A stretch of 64,000 nt of DNA from Alentia gelatinosa (lineage: Eukaryota; Annelida; Polychaeta; Phyllodocida; Polynoidae). Within the stretch, counting starts at the first letter, position 1. Every line of letters starts with the position of its first letter. Of the stretch, positions 9,476 to 20,468 are shown in pieces. The notes beneath the pieces were generated by a model that saw only the letters and a list, made by a program, of their open reading frames with translations, ran no database searches and had not been told where the DNA came from. The position numbers and the translations under genes were made by a program. The stretch is from contig OX465581.1 of the NCBI GenBank assembly GCA_950022655.1, forward strand, positions 110,033,125 to 110,097,124, in the 5' to 3' direction.

Positions 9476-10828
9476 CTACGTCTCTATAAAGTCCGAGGGA
9501 TTACTACCGCTAATATCTGAAACAGTTTATAATGTATTAATTCAACATCTCAGATCCGAATTATCAAAGAAAAGACCGAGGTATTTTTCATATTTGTAAC
9601 AGGTTTTTGGAGGTGTGAAATTGCTCCTATTATGTTGCAGTCACATATATATCTTGTGTTGTATACTTACTGGTTTTCTTTTGAACTATGATAATTAATG
9701 TAAAAATGATTAATGTAAAAATCTATATTTAAATCACTTGACCTGTGATGGCAGGCCCATGACAATCATTCTTAATATAGGCAGAGTTCCCCGCCACTTT
9801 ATTAAACTGAAATGTAGAAATTTGTAACCAAAGAAATGTCAAACGCAATAGATTTAATATAGAAACTTAACCCCCCAAAAGAAGACACAATTACTGCCGA
9901 TCTTCTCATACACTATTTTGTACACGAGGGACTTTCTTTCCCGTAATCTCCTCTCTGTATAGGCCGGAGACTATGAGAACCCGTAATCTCCGCCCAGTGA
10001 ATTACATAGTCCCGAACATGTTCAGTATGGAGACTCCGTAATCGGTGGATATATGAACAAGGGCATTTTCACATTAGGCTATGCCAATTAATATCAAGAG
10101 ATTTATCCACCCATCCTCTTTTACTATCACGTAATAAATATGTTGTTTTTCCAACCTACTATCCTCTGAATGAAACGGGGCCCAGGTCTTGTTAGCGTGA
10201 CCGCAACTTTCATCGTAATCGACTCATTGTGTGACCGACTGGTTAAAGTAGGAGTAGGACAGCTTGAGCCGGCTAATAGTAGTGTTTGGTTGGCACATAC
10301 TTGTGAAAGCACTTTACAGTGCCCTTGTGTTGGAACCAATTGTACACGTTGAATTGGCTTCCTCTATATACCCCCATTAAGCCCCTTTAATGGGTAGCAA
10401 GTAGTGGTCAGTTTCCTACAGGTATTGCCCCGTCTAGAAGCTGCTCTTTATTCCAGATTGGTGGTTAGTTGAAAGGGTATCAAACTGAAGCTAAACTCAT
10501 GGTAATGCGTATAGCTTCCTCAAACACGCCTCTCGAAATAGCTATTACCGGTTAAATTCCCGTCATCGGGATTTTCCAGTGATCTCAGACCGACATTCAC
10601 CTGTCGTTAGAAGCCAAGTCCATGGTTTCCATCGAGGCGATGTATTTAGAGTTCCTGTTTGTGAATGGCAAGAGGAAGTGAGGTTCTAGAATACATCGTG
10701 CCTATAAATTGAGCGAATGGTATGTTCCTCATTGATGAACGAGCGTGGAATTATAACGAAATGACAATTACAATATTTAGGTTATATTCAGTCTATGGGT
10801 CATTTCCTGGAACCCACTTGCACCAAGC
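9476..10828. other. No gene; possible orphan left module at 9,930-10,050
   Basis: Mostly AT-rich. At 9,939-10,050 the word CCCGTAATCTCC appears twice and CTCCGTAATC once, with inverted partners GGAGACTATG and GGAGACTCCG. This resembles the word-bearing left modules of the hairpin elements but lacks a hairpin. Nothing else was recognised. Confidence 0.35.
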
Positions 10829-11230
10829 CATTTATTATCCATCGTATGCAAAGTCCCCATTGAAAATGTATGGGGACTCAGTAAACCACGACCCATTTTA
10901 TAAAACCTGCCAGATACCATAACTGTGGTATACGGATTCAAACCTGTGGTATACGGCCTTTAAACCATGGTATACCGGGAAAATAGTCCCTTTCTGCCAT
11001 AGAGCAAAGAAATAGTCCCCATTGTTATACCCTTTAATATGGCAATTACTGGGTTTAATTCATTATAAATAATGGATAATAAATACAACAAACGATGATT
11101 ATGTGGATAGGCGGCTCTGTAAACCACTCGAAGTTGATGTCGTAATGCACTCGCTAGCGCTCGTGTATTACTACGCGTCAACCTCTCGTGGTTTACCGCC
11201 GCCTATCCACAAAACCATCGATTATTGTCT
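10829..11230 (+). mobile_element. Hairpin-superfamily element, GTAAACCAC subfamily
   Basis: Opens with TTTATTATCCA (10831) and ACAAAGT-like GCAAAGTCCCCATTG, mirroring the start of the GTATGCTCC subfamily. The left module has GTAAACCACG and three GGTATACGG-type words. The inverted box AATGGATAATAAATACAA (11071-11088) is nearly identical in place and sequence to that of the 8,265 copy. The hairpin at 11,085-11,227 has arms with GTGGATAGGCGGC and its complement and the tip CTCGCTAGCGCTCG at 11150-11163. GTAAACCAC is in both module and stem. The architecture is conserved while the stem is unrelated. Confidence 0.8.
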
Positions 11231-12076
11231 ATTTCTACAATTGCCAGACCGGGATCAAAATATATCAAGAACCAGTGGGTCAATGAGGTCTTTAATGATT
11301 AGTCATGGTCAGTTGGGCACACCTCTAAGACACTGAGACACTGGCCCTCTGCTCCATTCCCAATGTTACAGTGTTGGCACGCAAATGGTGAAGGGGTAGT
11401 ATTTTTTGCACCACTCTAACCTTTAGGCAGCGTATATGAGCGCGTGGCCCACGCTAAATAATCACGACAATCGGTACTCACCTTTCTTTCTCCTCTAGGG
11501 AACATGTCAGTCTGAGAAAATGGCAAAATTTCATATATTCTGCTAATGAAATTGATTTGTATCATAGGAAGACATTTTAGTGCGGCTGAATGGAATATGT
11601 TCCCTGTTGTTTTGAGTTAATTATAATTAATAATAATTATTGGCATTTATTGGTTTCCATACGGAAATAGAGATTTACCTGATCTTGGGTTACAAATCTC
11701 GTTCTCTACTAAGTACCTGAAAGGATTTTGGGACCTAGGATCCTTGAAGACTTGACAGTTGACATAGGGACAGAAAAATGGGATCTTTTTACAATACAAG
11801 AATCAATATAAGGCAGATGTATACACACATACTACATGAATACAAGAAGTTTGAGAGTATACCATGAGATCGCATAGTTAACAAAGGTCAAATAAACCTA
11901 TTTCTTGCTATTGCAGATGATGCAGGCTTATCAATTTTTTTTTTTTTTTTTAATCATTTATTTATCCTGATAATGATAAGGCAGTGTTGCCTGTTTTCAA
12001 TCAGAACCAGTGATGTAGTTTTTCGATTGAGTAGTAACACGTGGTAGTGCTGTTTAGCCGACTAACTAACTATCTT
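11231..12076. other. No feature supported
   Basis: AT-rich with a T14 run near 11,937. GTGCGGCTGAATGGAATATG near 11,581-11,600 is the reverse of a fragment near 850-870, a probable tiny repeat remnant. No gene was recognised. Confidence 0.35.
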
Positions 12077-12393
12077 ATGCCCCAGTCACACTGGTGTAAA
12101 ATTTGGCGTTTCTTCTACGTATTTGAATTGGTGGGGACCACGTATTAGCTACGGATTTGGAACGTATCTGTTTGCGTTTCTTTAACGTTTTAGTACGCTT
12201 CTCAACGTTCATTAACGTTTCTTTACGCTTCTGTACGCATTGTGGCGTTTTCCGGCGCATTCCGACTTTCTTTTACGTATCTCCGCGTTTTGCGGCGTTT
12301 TACAACGCATTTGTAGATTTCAAAATGCGTAGAAGAACGTAGAGGTGCGTACACGAGAAAACGGCGTTTTTTACGCCAGTGTGACTGGGGCAT
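12077..12393. mobile_element. MITE-like TIR element with phased ACG motifs (317 bp)
   Basis: Perfect outer TIR ATGCCCCAGTCACACTGG and its complement CCAGTGTGACTGGGGCAT. The inner part repeats short words of the type TTCT-NNACGTTT or TACGCTTCT every ~11-13 bp (12,165-12,260). No transposase. The duplicated flank is uncertain; at most AT can be argued. Family not identified. Confidence 0.8.
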
Positions 12394-13920
12394 ATGGGTT
12401 ATATATGATGATGTTTACAATGAAACTGTGTCTCCGTAATACAATTCACATCAATAGTTGGTTTGGTTCTATGGATAGTACATCGAAATCAAGATTACAT
12501 ATAAACGAAAATAGTTAATTTTGAGTGAGATGTGTGGGAAGGATTAAAATAAACCATTGTCATAGTAAGTGTGGGATTTGAGTCGGAGGCCATTTGTTTA
12601 AATGTGGGATTTGAGTTGCTAGTCATTTATAAATCATCTTCTTCACCTACCCACAACCTCTATCCGTATCAGCACTTGTGTAGGTAATGGGTTTTACGCC
12701 CATGTCGGCATCCCGTTTATCTAGATAATTATAGGAGGTATTATTTCTGTATTCATTGTATACTTAACTAAACAGCCAAAGAATGAGTATTTATGTTACT
12801 GAAGCGCTCTGATTCCCTCTGTTTACAGAGATGGGAAAACAAGGAGGCAAGGATAGATCGAGCCCCTATTATAGCTCACTGCATTAGGACAGTAGAGATA
12901 CAAATAAGGGTGGTTGTGTTGTTTGCGGTGGCTGCTCACCCGGGTGAAGGTCAGTACGTACATTACAGAGGACTAATTATCCTCCGGGACTGTAGACCCA
13001 CCCACCAGGAAGCTACGTCTCCTGCAGGCTGGTGTGCACTGATTGACGTACGACTCATTAAACGGAACAGTGTACGTACGCTTGCTTTCCACCCCTGAGT
13101 TCCTACATTTCCAGCGGTCTTGGTTAATGTATAAGAACATTGAAATATACCCTTAAGCTAATACTTGTTGAAGTGGTTGTCATAATTTGCTATTGAAGAC
13201 CGGATTAACATCTTCTTTTTTTTCTTCTTTTTTTAAAATTTATTTGTCGAACAAAATTCGCCAAGTTTGACGGTATTACATTCTGCTCCTCTGCGTTCAG
13301 GTAATCACAATTCATATTTGCATGGTCGAACATAATATACATTTTAAACAAAATAATGAGATGTAGTACTAAGGATGAGATAACGATGATAACGATACAT
13401 ATGACTAAACAAGTATATGAATATATCTTTGAATCATACTGAATTGTCAAATATTGCATATTAGGGTCATAGGGATGATATTGTATCCTGTACTAAATTT
13501 ATTACTTTAATGTTATACTGATTCTGAGCATAGTACAGATGCATGTAGATCCTTGAACTATTCAACTGCTGGTACCAGCACTTATCAATAACAGGTGACT
13601 GTGGAGTTATGTTTACCGCGTTACATATATTATAACATCTGCCAGTTGGCAACTACATACACAAGCAATGATCATGAATGCCTCCATTGTGACTCCCGCG
13701 GAGCAGTTAGAGACAGGATCGATTAACTTAATCGATATATCACAACAATGCCTATACCAAGGGTGCCGTGATATTGAAGGCGATATACCAGGTGGCTCTA
13801 TGGCATGTGTACTGATACCTAGCCTGCTGTAATGTTGGGTGATGCCGCTGTTCAATAAAACTATGCGGCTTGCACTGGGCGTGTTTTATCACGGAGCCTG
13901 AAGGTAACCAAGATGTCGTA
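12394..13920. other. No feature supported (1.5 kb)
   Basis: Intergenic sequence. Open frames of up to about 100 codons exist at 12,793-13,098 and on the minus strand but show no motif, splice structure or codon pattern I would defend as coding. Confidence 0.35.
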
Positions 13921-14258
13921 TTATTATCCACCTCATACAGAGTGTCCATAGAAAACACATAGGGAGTTTGTATGGACATACCCGGCGCATACAGATATGT
14001 TGTATGCTCCGGGTGGCGCATACGGGAAAAAAAGTGCGTACACAAACATAGTGCGTATTTAAAATGAACTTAATTCGACATGCCACTTGCCCAGAAAAGG
14101 TGGATAATAAATACAATATAGACTGGTTTCAGATAAAAGCGGTTGTATGCCCCTCAGAGTTGACTCTGCGCAATATCCTCGCATGCCCTCGGATATTACT
14201 ACGCGTCAACTCCTCGGAGCATACGGCCGCTTCTATCTGAAACCAGTCAATATTGTGT
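13921..14258 (+). mobile_element. Hairpin-superfamily element, GTATGCTCC subfamily, copy 2
   Basis: Near-identical to 8,265-8,612: TTATTATCCACC start, CATACAGAGTGTCCATAG, GGCGCATACAG, TTGTATGCTCCGGG, GGTGGATAATAAATACA at 14,100-14,116, a hairpin with GACTGGTTTCAGATA arms, and the tip CTCGCATGCCCTCG (14178-14191). It ends near AGTCAATATTGTG and runs into ATATATAT. The surrounding sequence differs from copy 1, which supports dispersal rather than local duplication. Confidence 0.85.
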
Positions 14259-14429
14259 AGATATATATATAGGCTATGGTGTGACAGTCAATAAGCGTCC
14301 GACGAGCCAATCAGTAAACATCGCCATGACCAGCTGGGGAGATCAATACTAAGAGAAGCACTGTTCGCTGGGATGATCCTTTTCTGCCATCGCCCTACCA
14401 CTACCTCTTACCCGCACCTGTATGGTTCC

Positions 14430-14783
14430 TTATTATCCACCTAATACAAAGTGTCCATAGAAAAGACATAGAGAGTGTGTATGGACATGACCGGGGCATA
14501 CAGATATGTCATATGCTCTGGATTGCAAAAGCCGGCGCATAAGGAGAAAATAGTGCATATATATGAAAAAATAGTTCGCACCTATATTAACTAATGTCAG
14601 TACGCCACTTGCCAGGAAAAGGTGGATAATAAATACAATATAGACTGGTTTCAGATACAAGCAGTCGTATGCTCCTCGGAGTTGCCTCTGCGCAATATCC
14701 TCGCATACGCTCGGATATCACTGTGCGTCCTAGGAGCATATGCTTGTATCTGAAACCAGTCAATATTGTGTATTTACATCACC
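14430..14783 (+). mobile_element. Hairpin-superfamily element, GTATGCTCC subfamily, copy 3
   Basis: The same order of parts as the copy at 13,921, 172 bp downstream of it: TTATTATCCACC, AATACAAAGTGTCCATAG, a partly altered module, GGTGGATAATAAATACA (14620-14636), hairpin, tip CTCGCATACGCTCG (14700-14713), and an end at TGTATTTACATCACC. One hairpin arm has lost about 12 nt around GCGTCCTAGGAGC. Confidence 0.85.
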
Positions 14784-15125
14784 TCTATTCCACCCTTATC
14801 CCACCCAAAATCCTCCCTTCTGTCATATTTCTTCCAACTCACCCCATCCCATCTCCTCTATCAAATCTCTCCCTCCAACCTATCCCCTACCACCCAATCC
14901 AAACCCTTTCCACCCTTCCCCGATGTTAACTTTCACTCCTTCCAATCCAGTCCCGCCCGTTGTCCATCCCTCTCTACCTCATCCCCTCCATCCTCTGCCC
15001 ATCTAACCCACCCCTTTCCAATCCAATCCCGTTTCTTAGAATGATTACCATCCAATCCGTTCTTACATTTTGCCATTGCTGCTCTCTGTCCTCCCACCTC
15101 TCCCCCTCCATACCTGCTTCCCCAC
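14784..15125. repeat. Pyrimidine-rich low-complexity tract
   Basis: C/T-rich plus strand (ACCCCATCCCATCTCCTC-like) next to the end of the preceding element. Overlapping Pro/Ser-rich open frames in all three frames are compositional and not coding. Confidence 0.7.
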
Positions 15126-16175
15126 CTCATCCATATTAACGAGCAGTAAGCGTGTAGGAACGTAAAGGCAGTATGTAAATGTCTGGCTTGGTCAGCAGGG
15201 TCAGGGCTCTGCCTTGCACAGTATTGATTACCTGTCTGGGCAAGGTTCGCCTATTCTCTCATTTGGAGAATGTGTTCTACATTGCAGATGCAGGTGATTT
15301 TTTTCTGTTTACATTCAGTCCATGATCTCCGGGTGTAGAGCTCGTGTCGAATCAGTTGACTAGTACTTAATGTATGACCAGGGGTTAACTGAGGAAACCA
15401 CAAAGCAGTATAATAAAGGCAAATATACCTTCAAGCTATAATATAGGCACCTTGCCCACTGGGTTTCAGGGATCCCAGTGCTGAGGGATGTTGATCCACC
15501 ATATGTAGGTCGTCATAATGCTACATTACCTCAGTCAGACTTTACCATTGCGGAAAGAGAGGCAATGTGATAAACGTTTGAAGTCATGTTGGGGTGTATA
15601 CTTCGACAAATTGTCCGTTAGGCGCGGTGTCCGTTAGGCGGGGTTCTACTGTATACACCATTCATTCATTGAAGTTATCGTTATAGTTCACAGTAACCTA
15701 TCTAAAGTTGAATGTACCACCCAAGAGTATACCACTTGTTTAGACTTTGATACCCGTATATGTTCCAGGTGATAGACATGGTTAAGACCAGGGCCTGGTT
15801 ATGGGAGTAAGTATGTATGCTTAGGTCCCAGCGTTTGCCGACGACCTCTGATAGGGTATGCCTGTTGTATGTCAGAAAGAGAGCGATGTAATTGTCCCAT
15901 ACTAGTCAAATATTAGTATTGGCAACGGCTAACTGTCATCTAGATAGAGGACAGACCATGCAGGTTCATTTGTGCAACGATCAATAGGTATGAGTACTAT
16001 GTATTAATTATCTAACGTTCTCAATAGATTACTCCCAGATATTCATCCTTGATAGTTATGTTGCCTAGAGGTGGGCACCTCATACCACTGATATTACAGC
16101 AATGGCTTATCTCGGATAAATAATTGGTCATTTGGTGTGTTTTTTCCTAACTGTATCACATTTTCGTTATGTGTA
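15126..16175. other. No feature supported
   Basis: AT-rich. It contains TGTCCGTTAGGCGCGG then TGTCCGTTAGGCGGGG near 15,609-15,645, flanked by GTGTATAC and GTATACAC, a small inverted-repeat fragment. No gene. Confidence 0.35.
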
Positions 16176-16178
16176 TGG

Positions 16179-16258
<80 letters not shown>
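16176..16258. repeat. (TA)n microsatellite
   Basis: About 40 uninterrupted TA units directly abutting the reversed hairpin element that begins at 16,264. Confidence 0.95.
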
Positions 16259-16262
<4 letters not shown>

Positions 16263-16263
16263 A

Positions 16264-16500
16264 GGAAACCCATGAAAGTTTAGGGTCTGAGCTCGTATCC
16301 CATCGAGTTTGAATCACGTAGTAATTCACAAGGCGAAGCCGCGTGAATTACTATGTGATTCAAATGAGATGGGATCGAGCTCTGACCCTAAACTTGAATG
16401 GGTTTCTGAATTTATCTCACCCTTGATATTGACTAATGGGCTAACATTTGTGACATTATCCCCCATTGGATATTTTTCACTCGATAAGTATGTGGAGACC
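16264..16500 (-). mobile_element. Hairpin-superfamily element, TTTAGGGTCTGA subfamily, reversed
   Basis: Hairpin first (16,264-16,407): arms GAAACCCAT-GAAAGTTTAGGGTCTGAG and GACCCTAAACTTGAATGGGT. The tip CACAAGGCGAAGCCGCGTG sits beside ACGTAGTAAT. Then comes the box TTATCTCACCC (16412) and a module with GACTAATGGGCTAACATTTG and CCCCCATTGGATAT, which is the reverse complement of the module at 1,220-1,280. Same subfamily as 1,147-1,437 in the opposite orientation. The far end is eroded and its exact limit uncertain. The open frame through it is a by-product. Confidence 0.75.
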
Positions 16501-16998
16501 TATCCTCCGACAGATGTGTTTGTATTGGGCCTTAAACTAATGGGGATCCAGAGATGTGTCTCCTATGAGCTACTCATCATAACAACAGCCACGATCACAT
16601 ACCACACCAGGATAGATCAGACGATAAAATACGAGATATTACACATTGTGATGCCAATGATCGAACCAAAGACCCCGCTATCTTAAGTCGAGCGCTACCG
16701 TTTACACCAGGTTATGTAATAGGCATACTATTGTGCCTAATCTCGGAATGGTGTATAGATATGCACGCCACGGCCCATTCCCCTGCATGCAATAGCACGT
16801 ACCAGGTATGTGATCCCTCAGTGAGCACATGACTGTACATACGTTACAAGTTGTATGGGAAGCTGCGGAGCGGAGAGGTGTTATATATCCTTGGCGGGCT
16901 GAGTAATATGAGCAGCACACTCCGAGATCTTAGCGCTAGCAGCACAAAGCTTTGGTTGTGGTACGGCTGGCCTATACTTAAGTCACAAGAAACTGTCT
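16501..16998. other. No feature supported
   Basis: Sequence between two hairpins. No gene or defined repeat recognised. Confidence 0.3.
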
Positions 16999-17139
16999 AC
17001 GAAGACTGGCTTACTGTCATTGTACATCGAAGATACACGGTGAAATTATTGATCAGACATATGCCGAGAGCAGAGGAACATGTCTGATCGATAATTTTAC
17101 CAAGTATTTTGATGTACGAAGACAGTCAGTCTGTTTTCG
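16999..17139. repeat. Long hairpin, probable superfamily relative
   Basis: Arms of ~60 nt. Left: ACGAAGACTGGCTTACTGTC then TGAAATTATTGATCAGACAT. Right: ATGTCTGATCGATAATTTTA then GACAGTCAGTCTGTTTTCGT. The tip ATGCCGAGAGCAGAGGAACA resembles the CCGAG-N-CGAGG tip. TTATTATGTACCC follows, which may be an eroded boundary box. Module and word are not evident. Confidence 0.55.
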
Positions 17140-17649
17140 TATTATTATGTACCCAGAATTGGCGAGATTTTACCTATTCAAGTGCTCACATACCCCGTAC
17201 GTCACACTATAATGTACGTCCATACGTCATGGGTAGCCGCAGACAGTATACGTAGGAGATACGTTGTATACTACTTAGCCTGTTTTACCAACAGTTTTGT
17301 GACCTGGACGTCCTCAAAATATTTAGAAGGGAATTGTAATTTGCTTCCATTCCATTTTCCAGTATATGTGATAGCCATTCAGTTTTGAAACGAGACATAC
17401 TCGAGAAGCCCACAGAACATATATGATATAACGCTTCTATTTATAAGGCATATCGATCGTCGCGCCGTCTTGAATTAAACAGTAGTCAGACATACGTTAC
17501 AGATACGCCTGGTCAAATCCGTAGTGTTTTTCTGTGTGCCCAGCCCTTATTTGGTTTTACATCCAGATTTTAACCAGTTCCGCTAACCATCCTCCCTCTA
17601 CAAAGCTTGTTATCAATGTTAATGCCTAATACAAGTCCGATGGTGCCGT
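17140..17649. other. No gene; short GTACGTC words
   Basis: Contains CCCGTACGTCACAC, ATGTACGTCC and CATACGTCATGGG at about 17,196-17,233, word clustering similar to left modules. Otherwise AT-rich sequence without a recognised feature. Confidence 0.3.
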
Positions 17650-18300
17650 CAATAAGGAGCTAAGAATAGAATACATGAAAAGGAAGCGCAATGAAAGAAG
17701 TAAAGGGATGGTCTCAAGGGGATGTTTGTAGTAGGAGTGCAAGGGTTTTCTGAGATGTGAATAGAAGGGAGACAGGAGGGGAAAGTCGGGGATGAGGTAT
17801 GGGTGGAAAGAAGGTAGATGTTAGTATAAAATGTGGACTTGTGACGGGTTGGGAATTGGGGGGTGGTGGGTGGTGCAGGGAACGAGGGCTGGAAGTGTGA
17901 GTGCAGGGTGTGTTGATGGGAAGGAAGCATGTGGGCCTACAGGAGGAAGATGTGGTTGGCCTAGGAGGGATTTGAATCGCGTATGGGCTTCTTAGATTGA
18001 GAGTTGATTGGAGGGAGTGGTGGGTATGGGTAAGAGGTGTGAGGGAATGGCAAGGAGGCCGATGTGGGAATTAGGGAGGAGGGGAGGAGGGGAGGAGGTG
18101 TAGCAAGGAGGGAGCGGTGGGCATAATTAAAGAGGTGCGGCGCTGTAGCAAGGAGGGAGGGAAGTGGGAAGTAGAGAGCTGTAGTTAGGGGGAGGAGCTG
18201 TCGAGGAGGGAGATGTTACTATGTAAAAGGACGTGTGGAGGTGTGAGAAAGAGACCGTTTGATTATGGGGAGGAGGTGTAGAGCTGTGGTAAGAAGGTGT
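17650..18300. repeat. G-rich purine tract
   Basis: Plus strand dominated by G and A with GGGAGG, GGAGGAG and AAGGAGGG blocks. Long reading frames on either strand are Pro/His or Gly/Arg compositional artefacts. It grades into the ordered minisatellite that follows. Confidence 0.7.
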
Positions 18301-19110
18301 GCCGATGGGGAGTGTGGAGCTAAGGGAGAGAAAAGGTATCGGTATGGGGAGGGGTGTGGAGCTGTGGGAAGGAGGGAAATATGGGTGCGGGGAGATGTAT
18401 AGAGCTGTGGGAAGGGAAAGGAGTATGGCTATGGGGAGGGGTATGGAGCTGTAGGAAGGAAAAAGGTATGACTGTGGGGAGGGGTGTGGACCCGTGGGAA
18501 GGAAGGAGGTATAACTATGGGGAGGGTATTGAGCTCTAGGAAGCGAAGGGTATCGCCATGGGGGGGGGGGGGGGTGGAGCTGTAGGACGGGGGCGAGTGT
18601 GGATATTGGGAGTGTGGAGCTGTGGGAAAGAAATTAGTATGGTTATGGGGAGGGGTGTGGAGCTGTGGGAAGGAAAAGGTATCTTTATGGGACGGGTGTA
18701 GAGCTGTGGGAAGGAGGGAAGTATGGCTACGGGGAAGGGTATGGAGCTATAGGAAGGAAAATGGTATGATTATGGGGAGGGGTGTGGAGCTGTGGGAAGG
18801 AAAAGGTATCTTTGTGGGTGGGGTGTAGAGCTGTGGGAAGGAGAGAAGTATGGCTACGGGGAAGGGTATGGAGCTGTAGGAAGGAAAAGGTATGGTTATG
18901 GGGAGGGGTGTGGAGCTGTGGGAAGGAAAAGGTATCTTTATGGGACGGGTGTAGAGCTGTGGGATGGATGGAAATATGGCTAGGGGGAAGGGTATGGAGC
19001 TGTAGGAAGGAAAAGGTATGGTTATGGTGAGAGGTATGGAGCTGTGGCAAAGATAAAAGTTTAGCTACAGGGAGGGGTGCGGAGGTGTGGCAAAGATGGA
19101 GGTGTAGGTT
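18301..19110. repeat. ~42-bp minisatellite with ~126-bp higher-order period
   Basis: Units of the type GGGGAGGGGTGTGGAGCTGT then GGGAAGGAAAAGGTAT. The variant AAAAGGTATCTTT begins at 18,674, 18,801 and 18,927, spacings of 127 and 126 bp, so three ~42-bp units form a higher-order repeat. A 12-13 G run lies at about 18,559. The 172-residue His/Thr/Ser-rich minus-strand frame is repeat-derived. Confidence 0.85.
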
Positions 19111-19618
19111 TGAGTGGCGACTTAGGACACCGCCAACGGCTGGGTGCCCACCGCGTCGTCCCAACGCGACAGATCCGGTCAGTCTAAGCCTCTCCTCGGG
19201 CTGTGCTAGTGTGAATACAGCTGACTCGATCGGCGCCCGTGACACCCAGCATGTTCACATCATAACCGCTTAACCTTGCCACCACCCCACCCCCATGTGG
19301 CCATACCACTTGCCATTCCCCTCACATTATGTATGCTCCTCTTTAACCTTGTCTGCCATACGCTGTAGGCTCTCATCTAGCCATATATGCATGTTCGACT
19401 GCCTGATGCAGAGTGCTACAGATGATAATGAAAATTTATGTTTTTTGAAAATGTCATAACTTTGTAGGCCTTACTGTAGTCGTTGGGCGGAAAGCCGGTT
19501 GCCTCGCGATGTATGCTTTAAATCTGGCTTCCACATCAGGTATCCTCTGCTAATTTACCTGAGCTTCATTTGCTAGATTCTAACCTATATGTGTCGTGGA
19601 AATCTCTTCTCTGAAATG
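19111..19618. other. No feature supported
   Basis: Begins with a short CpG-containing stretch (CACCGCGTCGTCCCAACGCG, near 19,150) and becomes AT-rich. No gene recognised. Confidence 0.3.
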
Positions 19619-20468
19619 CTGGGGGTGTTTTTCAGTCGAGACGATCTCAACTTGAGATCCCCTAAGATTGATCTGAGATCCTGAGACCGCATTTGGGATC
19701 AATGGCGGAAAGTGTTTTTCAGACATGGTCTCAAGTCTACACAGCTGATCATAGGGGATCTCATCTGTAACGGTCTCAAGTTGAGATCGCTAGCTCTCTG
19801 TATAGAGCGATCTCAAGTTCTATATTGATCTTCCTATGGGTAACCAGCTTGAGTGAACTCTCTCCTCTTGCGAGGACGGGGTAACGGAGCTGCCATCTTC
19901 TCTGGCCTCTTCATTTACACTGACATGGGCTGAGACGCCTCAGAACCAATCTCAAGTTGAGACCGATCTCAAGTTGAGACCGATCTCAAGTTGAGACCGA
20001 TCTTAAGTTGAGACCGATCTCAAGTTGAGGCCGACTTTGAGCATTACAGTAGATTCAGCACAAACTAGCTGAGTGATGCAGTGCCTCCCTTTTTATGTTG
20101 CTTATCAATTGTTTCTCATGGTCATAATAACCACAATAAAACTATGAAATTTGGAATATAGGTTTGCCAGGTTATTGATACACTTTGCTCTAAACATCTT
20201 TTAATTTTGATAAGCTTTAGCACCGGATATAAAAGTTATGACAAGTATCAACTGGTCTCAAGTTGAGACCAAATTTGAGATCCTTTCACTTGAGATCTGC
20301 TGAGATCCCTTGAGATTGTCTCAACTAAAAAACATCAAAAGCACCCCCGAACGGTCTCATCTCAGTCTCAACCTGAGATCCCTTAAGATTGTCTCAACTG
20401 AAAAACACTTTCCCTCTAAAATGGTATCAAGTTAAGATCGTCACGGCTGGAAAACACCCCCCTCCCCC
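19619..20468. mobile_element. Inverted-repeat element with GGGGGTGTTTTTCAG ends (~850 bp)
   Basis: Left end GGGGGTGTTTTTCAGTCGAG and right end, read from the other strand, GGGGGTGTTTTCCAGCCGTG; both continue into GACGATCT-AACTTGA. Subterminal AAAGTGTTTTTCAG lies inside the left end (19,710) and is mirrored inside the right end (CTGAAAAACACTTT, 20,398). The interior is full of GATCTCAAGTTGAGACC words. No transposase-like frame. Probably non-autonomous. Confidence 0.75.
19948..20033. repeat. 17-bp palindromic tandem repeat
   Basis: Five head-to-tail copies of GATCTCAAGTTGAGACC. Each holds the odd-centred palindrome TCTCAA-G-TTGAGA. The same word occurs singly through the rest of the 19,619-20,468 element, so the array probably arose inside it. 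Confidence 0.85.

Noticed and set aside
16309..16686. 125-residue plus-strand frame
   Set aside because: It lies across the hairpin and module of a mobile element whose other copies do not preserve the frame.
18727..19245. 172-residue His/Thr/Ser-rich minus-strand frame
   Set aside because: It follows the 42-bp minisatellite. The repeat of the residue pattern matches the DNA period.
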